A DNA stretch of 12,887 bases from an uncultured Ruminococcus sp. (lineage in GTDB: Bacteria; Bacillota; Clostridia; Oscillospirales; Ruminococcaceae). The stretch spans positions 1 to 12,887 of the forward strand of contig UQQA01000072.1 of NCBI GenBank assembly GCA_900543105.1, given 5' to 3'. The translations under genes and the position numbers were made by a program. Below the pieces are notes generated by a model that was not told the DNA's origin, made no database searches, and saw only the letters and a list, made by a program, of their open reading frames with translations. Below, piece by piece: positions 6,722 to 12,887 of this stretch. Position 1 is the first letter of the stretch, and the number at the start of each line of letters is the position of its first letter.

Positions 6722-7948
6722 TTACTTCTTGTCAGCGATAACATCAACGCCCGGAAGTACCTTGCCTTCGAGGTATTCGAGGGAAGCACCGCCGCCTGTG
6801 GAGATGTGGCTCATCTTGTCGGAGAAGCCGAGCTGGATTACAGCTGCAGCAGAGTCACCGCCGCCGATGATCGTTGTAGCGTCTGTATCAGCGAGAGCCT
6901 GAGCAACAGCGATAGTACCTGCTGCGAGTGTTGGGTTCTCGAATACGCCCATAGGTCCGTTCCAAACAACTGTCTTAGCTGTCTTTACAGCGTCAGCGAA
7001 GAGAGCTCTTGTCTTTTCACCGATATCAAGACCTTCCTTGTCAGCAGGGATCTTGTCGGAATCAACAGTCTGAACTTCGATAGGAGCATCGATAGGATCA
7101 GGGAAACCTGCAGCAACAACTGTGTCGATAGGAAGAAGAAGCTTCTTGCCGTTCTTTTCAGCCTTAGCCATCATTTCCTTGCAGTATTCGATCTTTTCAT
7201 CGTCAACGAGGGAAAGACCAACTTCGTAGCCCTTAGCCTTAAGGAATGTGTAAGCCATACCGCCGCCGATGATGAGTGTGTCACACTTTTCGAGGAGGTT
7301 GGAGATAACGTTGAGCTTGTCAGCAACCTTAGCACCGCCGAGGATAGCAACGAAAGGACGAACAGGGTTCTCAACTGCATTTCCGAGATACTGGATCTCC
7401 TTCTGCATGAGGTAGCCTACTGCTGTTTCCTTTACGAACTTTGTAACGCCTGCTGTGGAAGCGTGTGCACGGTGCGCAGAACCGAAAGCGTCCATAACGA
7501 ATACCTGATCGTCAACGAGATCAGCGAGTTCCTTGGAGAGGTTTTCACCGTTCTTTGTTTCATCAGCGCCTCTGAATCTTGTGTTCTGGAGAACAACGAT
7601 GTCGCCGTCAGCCATTTCAGCAACAGCCTTCTTAGCGTTCTCACCAACTACTGTATCGTCAGCAGCGAAAGTAACCTTAGTGCCTGGGAGGAGTTCTGCA
7701 AGTCTGTCTGCAGCGGGCTTGAGGGAGAACTTTTCCTCAGGGCCGTTCTTAGGCTTGCCGAGGTGAGAGCAAAGTACAACCTTGCCGCCGTCAGCTACGA
7801 GCTTCTTGATTGTAGGAAGTGCAGCTGTGATTCTGTTATCATTAGTGATCTTGCCGTCCTTGAGAGGAACGTTGAAGTCAACTCTTACGAGTACCTTCTT
7901 ACCCTTTACGTTAATGTCGTCAACCGAAACTTTGTTTAATCCTGCCAT
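6722..7948 (-). CDS. pgk: phosphoglycerate kinase
   Basis: Pgk makes ATP from 1,3-bisphosphoglycerate in glycolysis, in the cytoplasm. The 408-residue protein is full length: KVLVRVDFNVPL (substrate loop), CSHLGKPK, MDAFGSAHRAHAST, LGGAKVADKL, GGGMAYTFLKA, VWNGPMGVFE, GGGDSAAAV (nucleotide site), and HISTGGGASLEYLEGK near the end. LQNTRF stands where LENTRF-like sequences are usual, a mild variation. AAAGGAT (7958-7964) lies 9 bases before the ATG. In many Firmicutes pgk sits with gap and tpiA; here it has its own promoter and terminator, so it is a one-gene unit. The long plus-strand frame opposite it is a codon-bias shadow. Confidence 0.98.
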   Translation of the reverse strand: MAGLNKVSVDDINVKGKKVLVRVDFNVPLKDGKITNDNRITAALPTIKKLVADGGKVVLCSHLGKPKNGPEEKFSLKPAADRLAELLPGTKVTFAADDTVVGENAKKAVAEMADGDIVVLQNTRFRGADETKNGENLSKELADLVDDQVFVMDAFGSAHRAHASTAGVTKFVKETAVGYLMQKEIQYLGNAVENPVRPFVAILGGAKVADKLNVISNLLEKCDTLIIGGGMAYTFLKAKGYEVGLSLVDDEKIEYCKEMMAKAEKNGKKLLLPIDTVVAAGFPDPIDAPIEVQTVDSDKIPADKEGLDIGEKTRALFADAVKTAKTVVWNGPMGVFENPTLAAGTIAVAQALADTDATTIIGGGDSAAAVIQLGFSDKMSHISTGGGASLEYLEGKVLPGVDVIADKK

Positions 7949-8047
7949 TGGTATGACATCCTTTCGTAATAAATTTGATTAGAGCTTAAGACCGAACGCT
8001 GACGTATTAAACCGTTCACGCTCAACAGTCCTAAACTATACAATACT

Positions 8048-8076
8048 ATTTTATATCATTTCGGCAGATTTTTCAA
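8048..8076 (-). promoter_or_regulatory. pgk promoter and leader
   Basis: On the minus strand TTGAAA (8071-8076), a 17-base spacer and TAAAAT (8048-8053). The resulting leader is about 90 bases and can fold GAACG (8013-8017) with CGTTC (7994-7998) inside GAGC (8020-8023) with GCTC (7982-7985). I recognise no known riboswitch in it. Confidence 0.72.
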
Positions 8077-8142
8077 GCCCTTTTGCAAAATTTTTATATA
8101 AACGGCTGATAATTTTATCTGAATTCGGTGTAAACTTCGTAA

Positions 8143-8174
8143 AATCAAGCTTTGTTAAGCTTTTCACAAAGCTT
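8143..8174 (-). terminator. candidate spoIIR terminator overlapping the coding end
   Basis: On the minus strand AAGCTTTGT (8166-8174) pairs perfectly with ACAAAGCTT (8147-8155) across a 10-base loop, followed by GATTTTA. The hairpin lies within the last codons of spoIIR. The T tail is short, so termination may be partial. Confidence 0.55.
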
Positions 8175-8777
8175 TTTTATCACCTCGGCGAAGTAAAGCT
8201 TCACTTCGTAGTTCTCGGGATCCTGCATAAGTTCAAGCTCCTCGGTCGATATAACACCGTTTTCGGCAGCGAGCGAAAGAACCTCGTCCGTGTTCGTCAC
8301 CGCAGGCAGACAAAGAGCAGGGAACATCACGCACCACCAGTTTCTGCCATCACCCTCGCCGATGATGACCCTGAGTGCAGAATAATCACCTTCGGGAAGC
8401 TCTGCACTGCCGTAAACGCGCCTGTCAAAATGAACTGTGCCAACTTCGCATCTCACAGGATAATCATAACCCGAAGCAGCGATCTCCGCAGCCGCAGCAG
8501 CTTCAAAAAGCTGAAGATTTTCCTCCGAAAGCTGCTTCGCAGCCGCCGCCGAATCAGCTCCGCCGAAAATATCGGCACTCGCTTCAAGTACAGCGTTCCT
8601 TACACGAAGCTTCAAAGCCTGATCCTCGTCCGAATCCGAGTTTGCGATAACGTGCAGGCGAAAAACGTCCTCGGTTATGCCGTGCCTGCTCTCCGCAAAA
8701 GCGCAGATGCCCTCGCAGAATACCGCCGTGATAAATCCAATAAGTAAAGCCGCCTGAATAATAAATTTTTTGCTCAT
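8145..8777 (-). CDS. spoIIR: stage II sporulation protein R (SpoIIR)
   Basis: SpoIIR is made in the forespore and exported; it signals SpoIIGA in the mother cell to process pro-sigma-E. The 210-residue protein shows a signal sequence (KK then a hydrophobic run to CAFA, likely cut before E29), then the family core FRLHVIANSDSDEDQALK (residues 39-56) with VRNAVLE, and the hallmark NWWCVMFPALC (146-156). An alanine-rich helix fills about 70-103. The ribosome site AAAGGA (8790-8795) is about 12 bases before the ATG, a little far. In B. subtilis the gene is sigma-F controlled; I could not find a convincing sigma-F promoter (GYATA and GG-rich -10) upstream, and its promoter is unassigned. No other sporulation gene is in the window. 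Confidence 0.93.
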   Translation of the reverse strand: MSKKFIIQAALLIGFITAVFCEGICAFAESRHGITEDVFRLHVIANSDSDEDQALKLRVRNAVLEASADIFGGADSAAAAKQLSEENLQLFEAAAAAEIAASGYDYPVRCEVGTVHFDRRVYGSAELPEGDYSALRVIIGEGDGRNWWCVMFPALCLPAVTNTDEVLSLAAENGVISTEELELMQDPENYEVKLYFAEVIKKLCEKLNKA

Positions 8778-8876
8778 GTATAATGACCGTCCTTTTGCAT
8801 ATCATATTTGTTTGAGCATATATTTGACGCAAAATCGCAGTTTTATTCATTTTGGAAAATATTTTTTCAAAAACTC

Positions 8877-8905
8877 TTGACAAATGTATTTTTTTGAGCT
8901 ATAAT
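8877..8905 (+). promoter_or_regulatory. promoter of tRNA-Thr
   Basis: TTGACA (8877-8882), a 17-base spacer and TATAAT (8900-8905): full consensus. The tRNA begins about 21 bases after the expected transcription start. Confidence 0.9.
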
Positions 8906-8932
8906 ATATAAGCGTTCTGAAATTGTGAACGT

Positions 8933-9008
8933 GCTAACTTAGCTCAGTTGGTAGAGCACATCCTTGGTAAGGATGAGGTCGTCAGTTCAAATCTGATAGT
9001 TAGCTCCA
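8933..9008 (+). tRNA. tRNA-Thr (anticodon GGT)
   Basis: The 76 bases fold as a complete cloverleaf: acceptor GCTAACT/AGTTAGC, D stem GCTC/GAGC, anticodon stem CATCC/GGATG around loop TTGGTAA (anticodon GGT at 8966-8968), T stem GTCAG/CTGAT with TTCAAAT loop. The discriminator is T and CCA is encoded (9006-9008). It reads ACC and ACU threonine codons and is a single-gene transcript with its own promoter and terminator. Confidence 0.97.
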
Positions 9009-9014
9009 TTTGAG

Positions 9015-9050
9015 AAGTCGTCCCGAGTCTGCATAGGGGCGGCTTTTTCT
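9015..9050 (+). terminator. terminator after tRNA-Thr
   Basis: A 10-bp stem (9015-9024 with 9036-9045, two G-T pairs) closes an 11-base loop and is followed by a T-rich tract (9044 onward). It begins 6 bases after the tRNA CCA end. Confidence 0.85.
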
Positions 9051-9101
9051 TTTTATTGATTTAAAATTTTGCAGAAATATAGGTATTTAAGGCGGTGCAG
9101 T

Positions 9102-10039
9102 GTGAAAAAAGCATTGAGTATTGCGTTGAAAGTAATATTGACGAGCATTGCAGTTATTGTTTTGTTTGTCATAATATCGTTGGTTCGTCATAAAATATTC
9201 AGTTCGAGGGAAAAAGATCTGCTTACCCCCTTAGGCGAATTGGTTGAAGTGAACGGTCACAATATGAGGGCGAGGGCAACAAAACTCTTGTGTTTATGTC
9301 AGGCGGCGGAACTTGCTCTCCGATATTGGATTTTAAGTCGTTGTATTCACTGTTAAGCGATGAATACAAAATTGCAGTCGTAGAAAAATTCGGATACGGT
9401 TTTAGTGATGTTGTAGATGAAAAAAGGGATATAGATACCATATTGAGTGAAACGAGAACGGCACTTGATAAAGCAGGCATAAAAGGTCCGTATGTGCTCT
9501 GTCCTCATTCAATGTCAGGCTTGGAGGCTCTGTATTGGTCGCAGAAATATCCTGATGAGGTTGAAGCAATCATAGGCTTGGATATGGCTGTACCTGATCA
9601 TTATGATGAAATGAATATCAGTATTCCTACGATAACGCTTGGTCAGTATGGCGCTAAATTAGGTATTACAAGATGGATACCAAGCCTTTCCGAAAGCGAT
9701 GCCGTCAAGTTCGGAACGTTGTCTGATAAGGAAAAGGAGATATACAGAGCTGTATTTTATCAAAGAACTGCAACTGTGACGATGATAAATGAAGCAAAAT
9801 TCGTGAAAGAAAATGCGAAAATCGTAAAAGAAAACGGGATTCCGCAAGTGCCGATGCTTTTGTTCATATCTGACGGATCGGGCGGAACAGGATTTACCGA
9901 GGAAAGGTGGAGAAGTATTCCGAAAGAGTATTTTCCCGAAAATGATTATGTTGATTTTATTGAATTGGATTGTCCTCATTATGTCCACGATCATAAATAT
10001 CGGGAAATAAGCGAAGAGATAAAAAGCTTTGTTAATTAA
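9102..10039 (+). pseudogene. membrane-anchored alpha/beta hydrolase, disrupted near 9266
   Basis: The product is an alpha/beta-hydrolase-fold enzyme of unknown substrate. The GTG at 9102 is preferred (AAGGCGGTG at 9089-9097; an upstream in-frame TTG at 9069 has no ribosome site). Residues about 4-28 are one membrane helix. The first frame runs to ELVEVNGHNM (about 9240-9266), then leaves the family sequence and stops at 9356. The family sequence resumes one frame back: YEGEGNKTLVFMSGGGT from about 9263, on to the stop at 10039. It carries the nucleophile Ser in CPHSMSG (9509-9511), a likely acid in ISDGSG, and the His in DCPHYVH. Related proteins, as I remember them, have several residues between the NGH.M and EGEG motifs, so a loss of about 10 bases (1 modulo 3) between short TATG repeats is likely. 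The gene is probably inactive, or the read has an error. Only a poor candidate promoter (TTGATT 9056-9061, TATAGG 9078-9083) is visible. Confidence 0.75.
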
Positions 10040-10207
10040 GGGGTTCTCTAAAAACCGGAACACGAGCAAATTTTCGTTGGGACTTTGCGCAGCTTCAAGG
10101 CAGCGAAACGCAGTAAATACTTGATGTATTTCAAGTTTTGCTAACGCAGAAGATGCGCAAAGTCATAGAAAATTTGTCGTGAGGGAGGTTTTTAGAGGTT
10201 CCCTTAA
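10036..10207. repeat. 172-bp palindromic repeat element with TTAAGGG ends
   Basis: Both ends read inward as TTAAGGG followed by CTCTAAAAACC (left 10036-10056, right 10187-10207, about 17 of 21 matches). Further inward, ACGAGCAAATTTTC (left) faces GAAAATTTGTCGT (right), GACTTTGCGCA (10081-10091) faces TGCGCAAAGTC (10154-10164) perfectly, CTTC faces GAAG, AGCGAAA faces TTTTGCT, and AAATAC faces GTATTT at the centre. The whole element folds on itself with no reading frame. TTAA at each end could be a target duplication. Similar palindromes are, from memory, common in Ruminococcus-type genomes; I regard it as a non-autonomous mobile repeat. Confidence 0.68.
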
Positions 10208-10218
10208 ATACATAATAA

Positions 10219-10259
10219 AAATGCGCACCATTTGTAAGCTGTACAAGTGATGCGCATTT
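10219..10259 (-). terminator. ilvE terminator (bidirectional)
   Basis: A long stem: AAATGCGCA (10219-10227) with TGCGCATTT (10251-10259), one C-A mismatch, then CATTTGTA (10229-10236) with TACAAGTG (10242-10249), and a 5-base loop. On the minus strand it runs into TTTTTATTA. It can also stop transcription from the hydrolase side. Confidence 0.85.
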
Positions 10260-10299
10260 ATTATTTGCTGTATTTGTCTGAAAGGGAAGTCCCTTGAAA

Positions 10300-11370
10300 T
10301 TACTTGACCTTAACAGTCCAGTTGAACTTGTCAGGAAGCTTGCCCCACTGAATACCCGTGAGTGTGTCGTAAAGCTTTTGTGAGATCTCGCCGATCTTGC
10401 CGTCATTGATAGTCATTATCTTGCTGCCGTATTTGAGTTCGCCGACAGGGGAGATAACAGCAGCCGTGCCTGTGCCGAATGCTTCGTCAAACTTGCCTTC
10501 GTCATAAGCCTTGATAAGCTCATCAATTGTGATATCACGCTCTGTAACCTTGTAACCCATATCCTTGAGTATCTGAATACAGGACTTTCTTGTGATACCG
10601 CCGAGGATAGAACCTCTGTCAAGGCTCGGTGTGATAACTTCGCCGTCAACAACGAAGAATACGTTCATAGCACCAACTTCGTCAATGTACTTTCTGTGTA
10701 CGCCGTCAAGCCAGAGAACCTGAGCATAACCCTGCTTCTCAGCCTCTTCCTGAGCCTTAAGGGAGATAGCATAGTTTGCAGCAGCCTTTGTGAAGCCTGT
10801 ACCGCCCGTAACTGCACGAACATAGTTTTCTTCAACATAGATCTTAACGGGAGCAAGTCCGTTATCATAGTAAGCGCCGACAGGGGAGAGGATAATAACG
10901 AAAAGAAGATGCTTTGCAGGGTGAACGCCAACCATAGGATCAACTGCAAAAATGTAAGGTCTGATATAAAGTGAAGTTCCCTCTGCGTGTGGGATCCAGT
11001 CCTGATCTACTTCAACAAGCTTCTTGATAGCTTCAACAGCGAATGCTTCATCGATCTTAGGGATGCAAAGACGATCGTTTGAAACATTAAGACGAGCCAT
11101 GTTCTGGTCGGGGCGGAAAAGGTTGATGTGACCGTCGGGAGTTCTGTAAGCCTTAAGTCCCTCAAAGTCAGCCTGACCGTAGTGCAGACACATTGCAGCA
11201 GGATCAAGAGGAATAGGACCGTAAGGAACGATCCTTGCATCGTGCCAGCCCTGACCCTCATCATAGTTCATCATGAACATATGGTCTGTGAAAATATGAC
11301 CGAAACCAAGCTTTGTTTCGTCAGTTGGCTTTGCTTTCGGTGAAGTGGTTTTAGTGATTTTTATTTCCAT
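10300..11370 (-). CDS. ilvE: branched-chain amino acid aminotransferase
   Basis: IlvE moves the amino group between glutamate and the keto acids of leucine, isoleucine and valine, using pyridoxal phosphate (fold-type IV). I use the ATG at 11370 (356 residues): GGAAGGTG (11377-11384) lies 6 bases before it, and the in-frame GTG at 11379 overlaps that site. Family marks are HYGQADFEGLKAYR, the PLP lysine in TGFTKAAANYA (residue 195), GYAQVLWLDG with EVGAMNVFF, GSILGGITRKS, and the FGTGTAAVISPVG phosphate-binding loop. This is the longer (eukaryote-like, type II) BCAT. It is a one-gene unit with its own promoter and terminator; I see no leucine-type attenuator in the short leader of about 25 bases. 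Confidence 0.96.
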   Translation of the reverse strand: MEIKITKTTSPKAKPTDETKLGFGHIFTDHMFMMNYDEGQGWHDARIVPYGPIPLDPAAMCLHYGQADFEGLKAYRTPDGHINLFRPDQNMARLNVSNDRLCIPKIDEAFAVEAIKKLVEVDQDWIPHAEGTSLYIRPYIFAVDPMVGVHPAKHLLFVIILSPVGAYYDNGLAPVKIYVEENYVRAVTGGTGFTKAAANYAISLKAQEEAEKQGYAQVLWLDGVHRKYIDEVGAMNVFFVVDGEVITPSLDRGSILGGITRKSCIQILKDMGYKVTERDITIDELIKAYDEGKFDEAFGTGTAAVISPVGELKYGSKIMTINDGKIGEISQKLYDTLTGIQWGKLPDKFNWTVKVK

Positions 11371-11401
11371 TGTAAACACCTTCCATATAATTTATATTTC
11401 T

Positions 11402-11430
11402 ATCATAGCACATTTTTTTCATATTTTCAA
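11402..11430 (-). promoter_or_regulatory. ilvE promoter
   Basis: On the minus strand TTGAAA (11425-11430), a 17-base spacer and TATGAT (11402-11407) with TGC directly before it (extended -10). The leader is about 25 bases. Confidence 0.8.
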
Positions 11431-11489
11431 GAGCATTTTATATAAAAAACGCCTTTGTACTATATATATTTGTGATAAGAAATATAACG

Positions 11490-12242
11490 TCAGTTTATAG
11501 AAGTGCCGAGTGATATAACATTTTCTTTTGAAAACTTTTCCGCTGCGCCCGGTATTTTCTTTATGATCCATATTGCATAAGCGGCGGAGATCACCGTCAG
11601 AAGAGCGGAAACACCGATCCGAAATGAACTATCTCCCTCAATACCGAATACGCTCAAAGAATTAATAACACTGTGCGTGATTATACATGGTACAAGACTG
11701 CCGGATTTGTAAAAAATTATCGTGAAAAGGAAACCGACCGCCGTTGCATAGCATATCTGGAGCAGCGTCCCAAGCACTTCCACTCCGTTGAGGAGATTGA
11801 CAATGTGTCCGATGCCGAATGTAAGGCTTGAAATAACTATCGCCGTGCGTATATTTTTTCTGCAAAGTGCTGTGAAAAGAAATCCACGGAAAATAACCTC
11901 CTCAAGAAAGCCTACACAAACCATACTTATTATGTAAAGAACGGTTTCCCCGACAGAGAAGTTCATTCTTACCCCGTTCCAAAGGTTTACGGATGCTATC
12001 ACTGCAAGCGGAATGAAGTATAGGTAACTGTCAAGCTGATTTTTGACAGCGGCAAGTCCGAATTCCGATATTGGCTGTTGTTTTCTTATAAAAAAGAAAA
12101 TTCCAACCGAAAAAATTATCGCAGTCAAGGCTGTGACCGATTTTTCAATGCCGATCTTTGCAGAAAGACCGTCTGCAATGTTCATCGCAATAACATATAC
12201 AATAATAAAAAACAATGCTGTCCGTAATTCTCTTTTTTCCAT
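11490..12242 (-). CDS. CPBP-family intramembrane metalloprotease (CAAX/Abi type)
   Basis: CPBP proteins are multi-pass membrane proteases; members include Rce1-like enzymes and bacteriocin-immunity proteins. The 250-residue protein has about six to eight hydrophobic segments and the three family motifs: EEVIFRG (E114, E115, R119), FGIGH (H146) and HSVIN (H190, N194). These residues bind the metal in known members. Its ATG overlaps the stop of the upstream TetR gene in TAATG, and the ribosome site GGGAGGAAG lies inside the tetR end, so translation is likely coupled. The substrate is unknown. I see no clear terminator after the stop; the 120-base gap to ilvE is filled by AT-rich sequence and the ilvE promoter. 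Confidence 0.88.
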   Translation of the reverse strand: MEKRELRTALFFIIVYVIAMNIADGLSAKIGIEKSVTALTAIIFSVGIFFFIRKQQPISEFGLAAVKNQLDSYLYFIPLAVIASVNLWNGVRMNFSVGETVLYIISMVCVGFLEEVIFRGFLFTALCRKNIRTAIVISSLTFGIGHIVNLLNGVEVLGTLLQICYATAVGFLFTIIFYKSGSLVPCIITHSVINSLSVFGIEGDSSFRIGVSALLTVISAAYAIWIIKKIPGAAEKFSKENVISLGTSIN

Positions 12243-12817
12243 TATTCTTCCTCCCTTATTTCACGAAGAACGCCTCGGGACACACGCTGCATATCCTCCG
12301 AAACCACATTTTCGTCATAATCCATAGAGTTGTTTGCAAGCATACTTGCATATCCATGAACGAATAAAAATATCGAACGGAAAATGTCCTTTGCCTGAAT
12401 GAGCGATGCTCCCGTACTCTGCGATAAAATTCCAAGTATCGGCGAAAGCCGTTCATCGTCGATAAGCGCCGAAAGATCCTGCCCGGAAAATTCGTCCGAT
12501 TGAAACAGTAAGCGGAACAGGTTTTTCTCACAGTGTCCGAAACGAATATACGCAAGTCCGATAGTGAGCATAGGATCATCACAAGCTGCACCGTCCGAAA
12601 ATGGCATAATGTAAGCCGAGTGAAATTCATCTGCCTTTTCATAAACAGCCTTTTTGATCTCATCAACACTGTGAAAACAGTAAAGTATCGGTTGTGTGGA
12701 ACAACCGAGTTTGTGTGCGATCGAACGGGCATTTATCCTGTCCGCACCGTCGATCCGTGCGATATCAAAAGCAGCATCAATGACCATTTCCCGTGTTATT
12801 TTTGCTTTTGGCGGCAT
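12242..12817 (-). CDS. TetR/AcrR-type transcriptional regulator
   Basis: The 191-residue protein has a TetR helix-turn-helix at residues about 5-60: TREMVIDAAFDIARIDGADR, then INARSIAHKLGCSTQPILYC and FHSVDEIKKAV. The rest, about 70-190, is an all-helical ligand/dimer domain including FGHCEKNLFRLLFQSDEF, resembling the TetR WHG-type C domain. I chose the ATG at 12817 because AGGAGG (12825-12830) lies 7 bases before it; the frame extends upstream only through the promoter. It is the first gene of a two-gene unit with the CPBP protease, and the inverted repeat over its promoter suggests it represses its own operon. The inducing ligand is unknown. Confidence 0.93.
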   Translation of the reverse strand: MPPKAKITREMVIDAAFDIARIDGADRINARSIAHKLGCSTQPILYCFHSVDEIKKAVYEKADEFHSAYIMPFSDGAACDDPMLTIGLAYIRFGHCEKNLFRLLFQSDEFSGQDLSALIDDERLSPILGILSQSTGASLIQAKDIFRSIFLFVHGYASMLANNSMDYDENVVSEDMQRVSRGVLREIREEE

Positions 12818-12836
12818 ATTAAAACCTCCTTTTTTA

Positions 12837-12870
12837 TTTATAACATATATTATATAACGTTTGTTATAAA
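12837..12870 (-). promoter_or_regulatory. candidate TetR operator
   Basis: TTTATAACA (12837-12845) and TGTTATAAA (12862-12870) are perfect 9-bp inverted arms with a 16-base gap. The repeat covers the -10 and most of the spacer of the promoter. A shorter repeat, GTTAT and ATAAC with a 4-base gap, lies within. Half-sites this far apart suit a TetR dimer pair; the binding is inferred from position only. Confidence 0.55.
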
Positions 12871-12877
12871 AAGTCAA
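12849..12877 (-). promoter_or_regulatory. promoter of the tetR-CPBP unit
   Basis: On the minus strand TTGACT (12872-12877), a 17-base spacer and TATAAT (12849-12854). The leader to the tetR ATG is about 25 bases. Confidence 0.85.
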
Positions 12878-12887
12878 TAGTAAATTT

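Noticed and set aside
6707..7939. A 410-codon open frame on the plus strand opposite pgk
   Set aside because: It mirrors pgk almost exactly, has cysteine- and serine-rich sequence without family motifs, lacks a ribosome site, and follows from the strong codon bias of pgk on the other strand.
7949..8041. Riboswitch in the pgk leader
   Set aside because: The leader can form a short hairpin but matches no riboswitch class I know, and pgk is not a usual riboswitch target.
8778..8880. Possible sigma-F promoter for spoIIR
   Set aside because: No GYATA-type -35 with a proper GG-rich -10 at 15-16 bases; the closest match (GGTCATTATA) overlaps the ribosome site region.

Overview
The window looks like chromosomal DNA of a Gram-positive anaerobe of the class Clostridia, most likely a Ruminococcus-like member of the Oscillospiraceae. 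The reasons are the protein sequences themselves (GroEL/GroES, Pgk, IlvE, S6/S18), a SpoIIR sporulation gene, a perfect CIRCE operator, strong AGGAGG-type ribosome sites, AT-rich spacers with near-consensus sigma-A promoters, and a CheW protein carrying a CZB domain. The placement is inference from recognised families; no database was searched.

Layout, left to right. (1) 1-90: two tandem terminators of a gene outside the window. (2) 172-1782 (+): a flotillin/SPFH protein broken by a one-base frame change near 1157. (3) 1837-2688 (-): a CheW-type coupling protein with a zinc-binding CZB domain inserted inside the CheW fold, sharing a 13-bp terminator hairpin with the flotillin gene. (4) 2821-4198 (+): the ribosomal/replication operon rpsF-ssb-rpsR with two candidate promoters and a leader hairpin. 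(5) 4242-4440: a gap between convergent operons holding a MITE-like palindrome flanked by an 8-bp direct repeat, the groEL terminator, and five degenerate heptamer repeats that run into the groEL stop codon. (6) 4436-6493 (-): groES-groEL under a promoter with a CIRCE operator. (7) 6663-8076 (-): pgk as a single-gene unit. (8) 8145-8777 (-): spoIIR. (9) 8877-9050 (+): tRNA-Thr(GGT) with its own promoter and terminator. (10) 9102-10039 (+): an alpha/beta hydrolase with an N-terminal membrane anchor, disrupted by a small deletion. (11) 10036-10207: a second, larger palindromic element that abuts and supplies the hydrolase stop codon. (12) 10300-11430 (-): ilvE, a single-gene branched-chain aminotransferase unit. 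(13) 11490-12877 (-): a two-gene unit of a TetR-type regulator and a CPBP intramembrane protease, with a long inverted repeat over the promoter.

Most of the window is housekeeping: translation, DNA replication/repair, protein folding, glycolysis and amino-acid metabolism, each gene intact and with clear signals. The accessory content is the CheW-CZB protein, the two palindromic repeat elements, the two disrupted membrane-associated genes and the TetR/CPBP pair. I see no prophage, CRISPR array, transposase gene or obvious defence island. The most unusual protein architecture is the CZB domain nested within CheW; the most unusual DNA structures are the two palindromes.
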